Made by a program: the position numbers and the translations under genes. The notes below the pieces were generated by a model. That model saw nothing but the letters and a program-made list of their open reading frames with translations, was not told the DNA's origin and made no database searches. This document shows, one piece after another, positions 10,645 through 20,819 of a stretch of DNA of 64,000 nt. The stretch is from Hericium rajendrae (taxonomy: Eukaryota > Basidiomycota > Agaricomycetes > Russulales > Hericiaceae). Each line of letters begins with the position of its first letter. Position 1 is the stretch's first letter. Where the stretch lies: positions 1,716,501 to 1,780,500 of the forward strand of contig CM065879.1 in NCBI GenBank assembly GCA_033439255.1, in the 5' to 3' direction.

Positions 10645-12702
10645 ATGCAGGGAATTCGGCTACCTCTCCTTGCTGGTTTCTTTCTTTTCACCTGTCTCTT
10701 CCTGACGAGTACAGCTTCAAGAGTTCTCAACGGAGATGGAATCTCTGCTCGGGCAGCTCTTCCCGATCTATACGAGGCTTCTATTGCTGAGCTGCAAGAT
10801 GGACTAGAGAAAGGTCTTTTTACGAGTGTCGATCTTGTGAAGGTAGCTATTATCTGTCAGATGCCTCCCCCGGCTTGATCTGAACAGCATGGCCCGTCTC
10901 CCAGGCGTACTTCGCCCGAATAGAGGAGGTTAACCTTCAGGGCCCAGCCCTGCGCGCAGTACTGGAAATGAATCCCGATGCACTCTCCCAAGCAGCCGCG
11001 CTAGATGCTGAGCGCAAGGCTACAGGTCCACGCGGTCCCCTGCACGGTATTCCCATACTCCTGAAGGACAACATTGGCACGCACGACGGTAACCACACAT
11101 GTTCCGCTCCGTGGAATGAATGACATACTGAATCCGGCTGTTGCCAAGGCATGAACACTACTGCAGGTGTGTGCATTCCCCACGACACGATGATCCCGCA
11201 TGTTTACCACTATGCTCCTGCATTTCAGGCTCGTTTGCCCTACTAGGCTCCGTACCCCCTCGCGATGCGACAGTCGCCGTCAAGCTCCGCGCGGCAGGCG
11301 CGATCATCTTGGGCAAAGCCAACATGTCTGAATGGGCACACTTCCGGGGCCCCGGTGTCGCTGAAGGCTTCTCTGGGCGAGGTGGCCAGGCGACGAGTCC
11401 GTACTTTCCTCTCGCAGACCCATCTGGATCGAGTTCTGGGAGTAGCATTGGAACGGCCATTGGGCTCGCAGCCGCGGCGCTTGGGACTGAGACAGATGGC
11501 TCCATCATACTCCCCAGCAGTAGGAATAATCTGGTGGGGATTAAGCCAACAGTGGGGTTGACTTCTAGAGCAGGAGGTATGTTGGCCAATCGAACCCGTG
11601 CAGCTCGTTCTGACGTTACCAGCCATCCCCGTCTCCATCCATCAGGACACCATAGGACCTCTAACTCGATCTGTTGCAGATGGGGCGGCCATTCTGACCG
11701 TCATTGCAGGACAGGATCCGCTGGACAACTATACGTGGGCCCAGCCTCCGCACGTCCCCAATTTCTTAGATGCGCTTAAGCCAAATGGGCTGAAGGGTGT
11801 GCGGTTGGGCGTGCCCCGCTTATTCCAAGGGAATGATACGAACATCATTGCCGCGTTCAACGCTTCCATCGAGCTGATCAGAAGCTTGGGCGCCACTGTA
11901 GTCGACCCAGCTGAGTTCCCCAATGCAGAGGAAATGTTTGCCTCTTTAGAAAACGAGCTCATTGTGCTTGAGACCAACTTTAAGGCAGGTTTCCTCGTGT
12001 TTGAGAGGCTTGATCCCCACTTACCCAACTATAATCTAGACTGAGATCCAGAATTATATTTCTGAACTCCTAAAAGTACCGACCGGCATTAAAAATCTCG
12101 CCGACATCATTGCCTTCAACACCGCCCACCCTGACGAAGAGCTGATCCCGCCATACTACACAGACCAATCCTAGTACGTGCGTCTAAGACCTACCTTCGC
12201 CATCGATCTCACCAGAATTCTGTTCCAGCCTCATCGCGTCAGAAAACACGACCGTCAATGCTGCATGTTACGCCGCGCTAAATGCAGACACGGCTGCGGG
12301 CCAGAGCCTCGGCATTGACGCAACTCTGAAGAAGTACAATCTTGATGTGATCCTGCTGCCTGCCGACGGTCAGTACCCAAGCGCATCTACATCTCATGCA
12401 CAACTGAAGTCCCCAACCTTTTAGGGTTCACGTCGACGCCAGCCGCGATCGCTGGATACCCCATTGTTACAGTTCCTTTAGGATTCCAGCCCGACAACAT
12501 CACCGCAACCCCAGCAGACCCCGTTATCGAAATGGCACCAGGTCTGCCCTTCGGCATTTCGTTCATGGGTACGGCTTGGAGTGATTTCGACCTCATCACA
12601 TACGCATTTGCCTACGAGCAGGCGACGCACACGCGCTTGAAGCGGCTGGCCTTCCCGGCTGCCATCCCGAAGACCCAGTTAAAAGATATCATCGGGAAAT
12701 GA
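10645..12702 (+). CDS. Secreted amidase (amidase-signature family), copy 2
   Basis: Tandem paralogue of the gene at 7495, with the same order of exons including the micro-exon encoding MNTTAG. It has a signal peptide (LPLLAGFFLFTCLFLTSTAS), Lys in PILLKDNIG, the Ser-rich loop GSSSGSSIGTAIGLAAAALG and TETDGS. It ends TQLKDIIGK. Two splice features differ from copy 1. The junction ...YPIVT/VPLGF... (about 12472) is continuous where copy 1 and the copy-3 stump have an intron. The intron 11985-12039 best fits a GC donor (AAG/gcaggt) with acceptor ctag, which restores the frame into TEIQNYISEL. With those readings the gene is open from start to stop. Confidence 0.88.
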
Positions 12703-12978
12703 GGCGATGAGAGGATGATCTAGGTTACTCTGTACCGCGCTAAGCGTTCTGATGTACTTATCCTAATATTTGGTGTTCTGCTCTTTTTCTGGTTTGACAA
12801 GACTCAACAGAAACCATCATATGATTTTAGCGCTTCCTGGCTTGTAGAGCTTATCACCGCGTGAGGCTGCGTGTCATAGCAGCGAAGGATCAAAGGACCA
12901 TAATGGTCCGTATCTACAGGATCTGGCTAACGCATTGCCTTGAGCTCTGAATCTGACTCCGTTCCATCAAGCTCGATA

Positions 12979-15395
12979 TCAAAGCGGATACTTCATGAAC
13001 AATTCAGTCAGATAATCCAGCTGTTCTTCCCGATACATGTCTTTCGTGACGTTCAAAGACGGGCCGTCCCATAGAGTGAGGAGATGCGGGGAATCTGGGG
13101 TATATTTGGGCCAAGGCATGCTAGCTCCGCCGTTCGGATCGAGATGTGCGACGAAGCGGATGAGGTAGTCGGTCATGTCGCCCGGTCCCAAACAGGAAGC
13201 CATCTCAGAGCCATGGAACTAAGACGATGTGATTCAGTTTTGAGATGATACATGTCACCAGATACAAGACCTACCGAGCCAAGGACGGGCAAGGACTTGC
13301 CCCGTTTGCTCACTGTCAGTCATACTCTATCAATAACTATCATTCATGAGGATCGCTTCACTTACAAACCGACCAGGTGTCCTGCTTTTCGGACTGCTGT
13401 TGCAAGAAGAACCGCCTCGGGGCCTGGAACACCACATCTCCTTGGAAAGCTGCGAGACGTTTAAATTCGGGTGTGACTGCGTTCGCATCGCCTGTGTCGA
13501 ATGGTGAACCGTCTGCGGCGTCGTCTCCGTACAAGGTCAGGACCCGATCGAGTTCGGTCTGAGTTGCATTCGGTAGATAAATTTCCTTTATATAAGCGTG
13601 CGTCTCATGGCTCGTCCTGTGTAACACGAGCTGAACGCACCGTTTATGATAAAGATAAGACGGTGCTTACGTGATGTTAAGATTGAAGATCGCGAACAGA
13701 GTACCCTCATCGTCAGCATCACCTGAAACCAATGTCAATGATCTGCCGCCTCTGCAAGTCTACTCAAGGACAAACCGCTGATCATCGGCAATTGGGCCAC
13801 GCTGCCTTGCTCAACCAGCCGCTGAGGGTGGTCCTTGAGGAACACACCGTCGACGCGAGGCATCCATGCCAAATTCAACGACTAGTGATAGCGTCAGTGT
13901 TCGAACGAACCTAGAAGAACTGTAAGATCCACATTACCTTGTACGATGTGATCGCTGGCGTCTGATCCACGGCAGCCTTGAGTTGACCATACGGGGCCCG
14001 CCTCAAACACTCGAGGGTATCAGAAGCGTCTGAGCATCCGGTCTGCTCAACGAGCGTGTTGTAGTACTGCTGCCCATGCGAGATGTCGCCAACAGGAATG
14101 GGGGACCCTGCATCCATGATGCCTGCCCGGAATAGCCCTTCCACGTCGCCACCGTTGGTGACCATCTGCAGCGCTACGGAGATGGCGCCTGAGCTGATCC
14201 CGTAGCTGCGGGGACGTCAGAATGAAATCATGGGTGGTTTAAGATGGTGCGTACATTGTGACTTTCTCGGGATCGCCTCCAAAGGCCGTGATGTACTTCT
14301 GGACCCAACGGAATGCCTCGCGCTCTAATATACAAACGATTAGAAACAGGACATCTCTATGGCCGAGAGACGTACGGTCGTATAAGCCTAGATTGCCGAC
14401 ACCAGCAGCTTTCACTTCTTCGCTGGCCAGAAAGCCGAAAGCTATACGATGTCAGCAATGCACAAGCCCCAGAAGCCATCAAAATCCCCTACCGTTGACA
14501 CTAGGATGGGCATATTCGTTAAAATGACCACTTTGACAGCACGCAAAAAGATACTTACCGATAACTCAGGCTGACATACACGATGGGCTCTTCCATTTCA
14601 ATAGATCTCTCGACAATCGGGCGCCCATCAAATCTATTGCAATGATTTGTTCAGCAAGGATGTAAGGCGGAAAGTATATACACAAACTTACGAGGATGGC
14701 CCACCTACTTCGAAACCACCTGGCAGGATATGTATCATTAGTCCCAGCAATTCGAGCCCCACAATGAACTGCGACATACCTCCAAAGATATACTGAGTAA
14801 TTATGAAAAATGAACCCATGAGCATGGAGTTCAGAGCTGGTACGCCTACTCACGAGAAGAACTGGCAGCTGCGCGTCTGCCCTAGCGTTAACCGGCTTGA
14901 TAACGTTGATAGTGAGACCTTGGAGGATTTAAGTGTCTTTGTCATAGCTTAACGGCCATGACATACTCACAGTCTTCGCTCTCAGGAGTAGTATTACCGG
15001 AGAATATCGCTTCAATATATTGTACAGTCTCGGGAGGCAGCTCTGGCGATAACACCAACGGAGTAGCTTGCTGAGGACAGCTTGGGCCGAACGAAGTAGC
15101 ATTCTGCACTCCTGTATAAGGATCGCTCGACTTCGGCAAACGGAATCGAAGATCGCCGACACTAATGGGAGTTTATCAACATACGTGCAAGCAGGAAATT
15201 CGCAACCAGGACGTACGGTGGCTGGGCGAACGGGATCCCGAGGAATTGGGAGATGTTACCAGAAACTTGACCAACGAAGGTGCCATTGTCGAGCTGGACG
15301 GTAGGCCCGGCATCGCGCGTGTCTGCCACGGCAATGATATGAGCTGGCCTGAGAGCCAGAAGCCCAAGAATGGTGCCAGTGTGCCAAAGTAACAT
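12979..15395 (-). CDS. Type-B carboxylesterase/lipase, copy 1
   Basis: Many short exons read right to left. The signal peptide MLLWHTGTILGLLALRPAH is followed by DAGPTVQLDNGTFVG and QFLGIPFAQPP, the typical start of fungal type-B esterases. A micro-exon gives YIFGG, and the next short exon GFEVGGPSS belongs to the oxyanion-hole region. The nucleophile elbow reads YGISSGAISV, a GxSxG in which the usual Glu is Ile. The catalytic His is in FHGSEM near the end. Two exons spell AGIMDAGSPIPVGD and QAPRRFFLQQQ, and the protein ends TELFMKYPL. Substrates are esters or lipids outside the cell; specificity is unknown. It sits tail-to-tail with the amidase pair and has a paralogue split by transposons at 38.1-53.5 kb. 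Confidence 0.88.
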
Positions 15396-16017
15396 GAGAA
15401 GGCTGTCTGTTAGGTGGGGCAAATCCTGAGGAATGCATGCCGGAGTGCATTCTGTTACAAACGAACGACATCTCGGTGATCACGGAGAGCACACGCATGG
15501 ATGGTTCGTCACTGCGACGCATACTCGTCGCGTATCAAGTTGGTGAGTATAGTATGCGACGCGTAGAAGCGGCAACTAGTAGCGTCTCAAAGCGCCCTGA
15601 AGTATAACAGTGCGCCGGGCAGTGCGGTCCATCATCCACTGAGATGTGCCCTGACAATCGACACAGAGACGGCATATGCCAATACTCTTTACAGAGCTTG
15701 CTTACCGCCGACTAGCGCCTACCTCGTGGACAACAAATCGGTGTTTGACAGGCCCATCGCCGAGGTATCATGAACTTACTATCTATCCGTCGGTCCGACG
15801 GCTCTGCTTGCCGTAGAGGCGTGAATATCGATCATGAGGTCTGAACGTTGAACAAGCAATGCGTCTCTGCACCGGCTAAGAGCTGTCGAAAGCTTTCAAA
15901 TCAAGTTGCTTCGCCATGCGACCTAGAACCCGATGAAATGCTGAACCCCATTGGGAGACAAGCCAGTCGAGGTAGAGAGAATCTTCACTTAAACTTCCTT
16001 AGCCTAATCTGAACGAC
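15396..16017. other. Intergenic left of the amidase stump
   Basis: No amidase exons from the missing 5' part could be found here. A short string, aaacttcctt, just before the stump also occurs upstream of amidase 2, which may be chance. Confidence 0.4.
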
Positions 16018-16575
16018 ATGTGGTCAGGTTCGAGAAGGCGGAGAAAAGGGAGAAAATCGAGGCGTGTTACAAAGGACTGGAGACGTGCAGAAACCTCGGT
16101 CGAGCCCGCGGCATCGACGCAGCTCTTCAGAAACACAATGCAGAAGCCTTCTTGTTACCTGCCAAGGGTATATCTAGAATTCCTTCTTCATCCGGCTTAT
16201 TCTCATCCTTCGTTGATCAGTACGGTCGTCAAGGTTGGCTGCCATAGGAGGATACCCAGCGGTTACAGGTCCCTTGCATTCCGTGTTCATGGTGGGCCTC
16301 ACGTATCCATTACCTTGAACCCAGTGCCACTCGGTATCCAACTGGACGATGTGACCCCGACAGAGCCAGATCCAGTGATCACAGCTGCTCCAGGCATCCC
16401 GTTCGGCATATCCTTCATTGGAACCGCCTTCAGCAAGTTAAACCTCACTAAGTGCGCCTTTGCCCTCGAGCAGGCGACCCAGATGCGCTTGAAGCGACGT
16501 GCATATTCCGCGGCGATACCGAAGACGCAGCTCGCGGATGTCATGGAGCATAAAGGCATGGCGGGAAAGCTGTGA
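16018..16575 (+). pseudogene. 3' stump of a third amidase
   Basis: Only the last quarter of an amidase is present. The region reads RARGIDAALQKHNAEAFLLP, then LAAIGGYPAVT, an intron-like gap (about 16269-16321, ending cccag), then VPLGIQLDDVTPTEPDPVIT, PGIPFGISFIGTAFSKLNL and TQLADVMEHKGMAGKL. The signal peptide, catalytic Lys and both catalytic Ser are missing, so it cannot be an active enzyme. It keeps the intron that copy 2 lacks. It is more diverged than copies 1 and 2 are from each other, so it probably comes from an older duplication. Confidence 0.8.
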
Positions 16576-16815
16576 TTGCATGGTGCGGGCTCTATGGTGA
16601 TAGCACGAGTACAAAATAACGATATGACTGCCAGAGCCGGGGGATGGGATAATAAAACATAAGCTGCGATGCTAGGGGTTGAATAAGACATAGTTCGGAG
16701 GATCCATCAGAAACGCCACTCCACCACCTACAATATCGATACATAGATGTCCGCCAAAAGTCTAAGGGGCAAATCGTGCGAGCCTGAAAGATGTCCGGGT
16801 GCGGCAGCGGGACGT

Positions 16816-17052
16816 TTAGGGATGGGGGCGGCGCCTGCGGGACGGGTGCCTGCGGGATATCGAGGCTGGGACTTCGGCATCGTCTACCGAGCGCGCGCTG
16901 TGGAGGAATGAGAATAGGCCTGATGCGCGCTTGGAGCTGGCATGGTCGTGCGCTGCCAGAACGGCTGTTGGCTGCGGGGCGTCGGGCGATGGGATGGCAT
17001 AGGTGCTTGTGACGAGCAGGATGCTGATTACGGACGCGAGTGCGATGCGCAT
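16816..17052 (-). CDS. Possible small secreted protein
   Basis: Open frame of 78 residues starting MRIALASVISILLVTSTYAI, a good signal peptide with a likely cut after TYA. The rest is short, Pro/Ala/Ser-rich with a very basic tail (RRHPSRRRRPHP) and no cysteine pairs. No homologue recognised. A longer form with an intron is possible, since a donor-like gt lies inside the tail. Confidence 0.4.
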   Translation of the reverse strand: MRIALASVISILLVTSTYAIPSPDAPQPTAVLAAHDHASSKRASGLFSFLHSARSVDDAEVPASISRRHPSRRRRPHP

Positions 17053-19015
17053 GATGGGCTTAGGGTGACTGTTGAACTCCTTTTTCTAGCAGAGTCAAAG
17101 GGGCTGGAACTCACCGAGAGGGGTGGCGCTAGGGCTAGAGTCTGATGCGATGAGGATGAAGCACTCGAGATTGAGGCAAAATAAGAATGAGGGCTGTCGC
17201 TGTCACTCAAGTCCGAGACGATGCAAGAAGAATGCAGACGAGCACGTCAGTCAAGTCGTTCAAGAGGGATGCGTGGGGCGGGGTAATGGTAAAATTGCAG
17301 TAAGCAGACCAGCAGCCAAATTTATAACGAGACGTCACAAAGAAGCAATGCAGGCGCGCTCTTCAGCGCCATGGTGTGCGAATGGGGAACGTGGACATTC
17401 GAGGCTGTGTTCCACGGTGTGTTATGCCCCATTTCTGGCGGCGTGTCGGGGGCGAGGCCAGGGAAAACAAACGGGATGAAGGGAACTTGAAGGGCAATTC
17501 CCGCCTTACCCCCGTCCACGTGTACCACGCGTGCAGCGGTCCGACGTTCCCGAGTGATTGATCGATTGCTCAATTGCTCGCTGGCCACCAACACTCCACC
17601 GCTTCAAGGCTTGACATCGGCGAAAACGTGAGAACACTAGATGGGACTATAAGGGATTATAAGGACAGAAAGCTCACCGTCCGACGAGGATTACGTAGTT
17701 TGACATCGGGCATTATAATCATACAATGTGGATTGCCAATGTCCATAATCCTTCCCAAGGGCCGGCAACCTGGCCGTCCTTCCCAAGGGTCATCTTGGTG
17801 GCCAGGCTTGCCGGTCGACATTGTATGACTCTACTGCCTTGCAACCTACTGCGGACTCATACAAAGGCTTGCCATATCACCAGAAAACCATATTTTTGAT
17901 TTCATTATTTCCTCACTTTGTAGATAGTATTCAGTGATAAAACATAACGAGAAAATCAGACAGAATATTCAAGATATGTATAACATGTTTTTTCGAAAAA
18001 AAGAAAAACGGCACCCATTACACTTAATACTGACTATCTACCGAATGGAGAAAGGTATGCTTACCGATTGGCCGCAGTCACAAGGCTGTATCGTATCGGT
18101 CAGCTGTGCATCGCGGCAAGACCGACCTGTCATCATGTCAGACCAGACGCGGAATTGCGGCTCATCAGCGCTGAAGTGCTGACATAGGCGAACATGCCGT
18201 TGGCCACGACGGACCCCAGCGACGTGATGAGTCCAACAAGCAACCCCGGCGTAGCTTCCGGTGGTGAGGTCGCAGCGGGAATGGATCCACATCATCACTT
18301 ACAGGTGCGGGCGACATAGGCTTACAGCAGCAAATATTATGCCGGTGTACATACTGTAGAGAAATGACCTAGGACACGGGAGATTAGAAGCGAGTGGAGC
18401 AGATGGCGACGTTGGTTGCGGACGGCAGTGGTGGGAGGGAAGATAGGCAGTTGAGGAGATCATGGGCTCGGCGACCTGCCGTCTTAACCTGTGCGAGGAA
18501 TTTAGGGCAGGTGCTATTTCACCTTAGATGTCTGACATCGTCAAAACCACTACGTACTTAGCTGACGAGCGAGATGCCGTCGGCGAGAGCACTGGACGCT
18601 GGAGAACGGCGAGCAGGCGACCGCGTCCGAAGGCATCGCAAGCCTTCTGGGTGTCCTGTAAGTGCTTCGATATCAGAAGAATGCTGATGGAAACTCACCT
18701 TCAAGCTGTAAAATTGGGCAGGTGAGAGCAGGCTGTTAATATCTTGGTAAAACTTAATATTGCCATGGGTTGCTCTGGTATACCCTTGTGAGGGTTTGTA
18801 GACTGAGGCCGTGACGGCGACGCGTGACAAACTTCACCAGGGAGTGCCGTTTCATCACGTTTTCGCTGATGGACGCTCGACTATCACCGCACTACGCCAA
18901 TTTGTACGCGTGAACGGCTCTGAAGTGCGTATTGCATAGGCAGGCATAGGCATCGCGTAGGAAATAATAACTGACAGTCGTTATTCGCAGTATCTATCCT
19001 CCCTGATAAGGCCTT
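17053..19015. other. Gene-poor region, traces of an unidentified minus-strand gene
   Basis: Between 18150 and 18840 on the minus strand there are coding-like pieces, for example a stretch reading GLLVGLITSLGSVVANGMFA at about 18175-18290 and a hydrophobic YSMYTGIIFAAVSL near 18320-18370. They look like membrane segments of a multi-exon or decayed gene, but I could not assemble a convincing model or name a family. The rest (17053-17700, 17830-18150, 18840-19015) shows nothing apart from the palindrome listed separately. Confidence 0.3.
17720..17827. repeat. Nested inverted repeat, 108 bp
   Basis: The outer arms CATACAATGT (17720-17729) and ACATTGTATG (17818-17827) are perfect reverse complements. 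Inside are near-perfect inner arms, ccggcaacctggcc (from 17762) and ggccaggcttgccgg (17800-17814), and a direct repeat cttcccaaggg near 17750 and 17779. It could be a tiny foldback transposon relic or a regulatory or hairpin site. No clear target duplication was seen. Confidence 0.5.
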
Positions 19016-20315
19016 ATGACGAAGCATAGCAAGAACAACACCGCGTCCTCCATCTTTTCATACGCGGAGTACAAGAAACTCGACTATGGAACGAAGAGGG
19101 TACGTGTTGAACTCATAACCATTCGACGCATCTCACACTTTTGCAGCAACGTTTGGGGAATGAGTCCATGCGCCGCTTCGACGCCTGTGCTCTCTGCCTG
19201 CAACGGGCTAGGGATCCTGTAGCATGTCAGGAGGGACACTTGTTCTGCAAAGAATGTGTATATACAGATCTATGTGAGTAAATTTTGGCTTCTGTGATGG
19301 CTTGCGCTGAGACAGACCAGTGGCGCAGAAGAAGGACATCAAACGCCAGAAGGACAGGCTCGAGGCTATGAAGAAAGAGGCTGAGGAGGAAAAGGCTCGG
19401 GCGAAGGAGGCTGCACGGGAACGAGTACTCGCTGAGTTCGAGAAGGGGCAGCTAGGGCTGGCGTCTCATGCGGAGGTGACCACGTCGGGTGCGGAGTTAA
19501 CTGAAGGTGCATCTCCTGGTGTTCTGCGGCTTTCGGCTCACTCATAGCTATCATATTCAAAGCCCGAGGGATGAAGCGCAAGTTCAACTTCGATGCGACA
19601 ACTGCTGAGAAGATGGCAGATGAGGCAGAAGAGGCAGCCCTTCGTCAGATTGAACGCGAGCAGGCCGAAGCATTAAAGAACAAGCTCCCCGACTTCTGGC
19701 TGCCCTCATTAACGCCGACATACACGTCCCACGGCCCTCCCTCATCACTGAAACATGTTAAGATCCAAACGACATGTCGTGGAGGCAATCCGCCTCACCC
19801 CGTATCGTAAGTCTGTTCCGGTAATTAGGAGTTCACTGGACTCACTCTTGGCGTAGTCTTAAGAACCTGATTCCCGTCAACTTCACACTGTCGCCCTCTG
19901 GGCCATCTCGATCCGCAGAATCGACGCCAGCGGAGGGAGATTCCAAAGCGAAACACGAAGAAGAGGCAAACCCGATATGTCCTTCATGCAAGAAAGAACT
20001 ATCTAACAGCGTTCGGATATTCGGTACGTGACCTGCCCTTTTCCTGAATTCTATTAAACGCCCTCTAGTGGCGAAGCCATGTTCTCATGTGACGTGCAAA
20101 ACGTGCACAGACACCTTGGTTCGGCCTGCCAAGCAGTGCGTGGTCTGTGACAAACAACTCGGAGAGAAAGATGTCATCGAGCTAAAGCGAGAAGGTCGGA
20201 CTTGTCCGAATACAGGCGACCCATATGCTAACTTCTATTTTTTTTTTCAGGGACCGGGTTTGCTGGTGGAGGTATGGCCGAAACATCGAAAGCTGGTGTT
20301 GCTTTCCAGGGATGA
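19016..20315 (+). CDS. NOSIP-like RING/U-box protein
   Basis: Exon 1 (19016-about 19099) gives MTKHSKNNTASSIFSYAEYK. The next exon continues QRLGNESMRRFDACALCLQ and QEGHLFCKECVYTDL, the split N-terminal U-box of the NOSIP family. A charged coiled coil follows (KKDIKRQKDRLEAMKKEAEE), then MKRKFNFD, a linker with KNLIPVNFTLSPSG, and a C-terminal zinc/U-box (CPSCKKEL, CSHVTCKTCTDTLVRP, CVVCDKQL). After a small intron with a T-rich tract ending ttttcag, the last exon gives GTGFAGGGMAETSKAGVAFQ and the stop at 20313-20315. NOSIP proteins are nuclear ubiquitin ligases linked to spliceosomes. The acceptor at about 19559/19568 is ambiguous. Confidence 0.85.
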
Positions 20316-20819
20316 GCGTTTCCTGTCACTATTGTTAACGTTATGGCGCTCGACATTCATATTGCGTTGCTCTCATATGGTGGTCTGGCGCTCTGAAGGT
20401 TCTTGGCAGTACGTATGTCTGTCTGCATAGGTATCATCAGGTGCTTTACACCTTGTGCTTCATCCGTGGTTGGACCGAGTCTTGCGACCGCCAATGGACT
20501 CTAACCTCGCACTTGTTTCCGCTGAGTGTAAGGCGTGGGAATCCTCATTAGCTCCGCGTTCGCAGTGCGGTTGGACTCGGGCGCTTCCATCATCAAGCGA
20601 CGTCTGCATGTCCTTCTAACGTTGATCTCATCATCAGGTTCACTCAAGCTACATACGACTCTACTGCCATCGTGACCGCATGCATGACCACACCGGAGCG
20701 GCATGTCCTTAGCTGTGCGCCATTCAAGTTTTTAGCGCGTTGTATAAGTACCGTAATGGACCACCGTCGACATCCCACAGACAATCGCGTTTGGCGCGAC
20801 CATCTGCCTTGTCGCCGCC
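20316..20819. other. Intergenic, nothing recognised
   Basis: Promoter region of the first GH31 gene and 3' region of the NOSIP-like gene; no motif-bearing frame. Confidence 0.5.
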
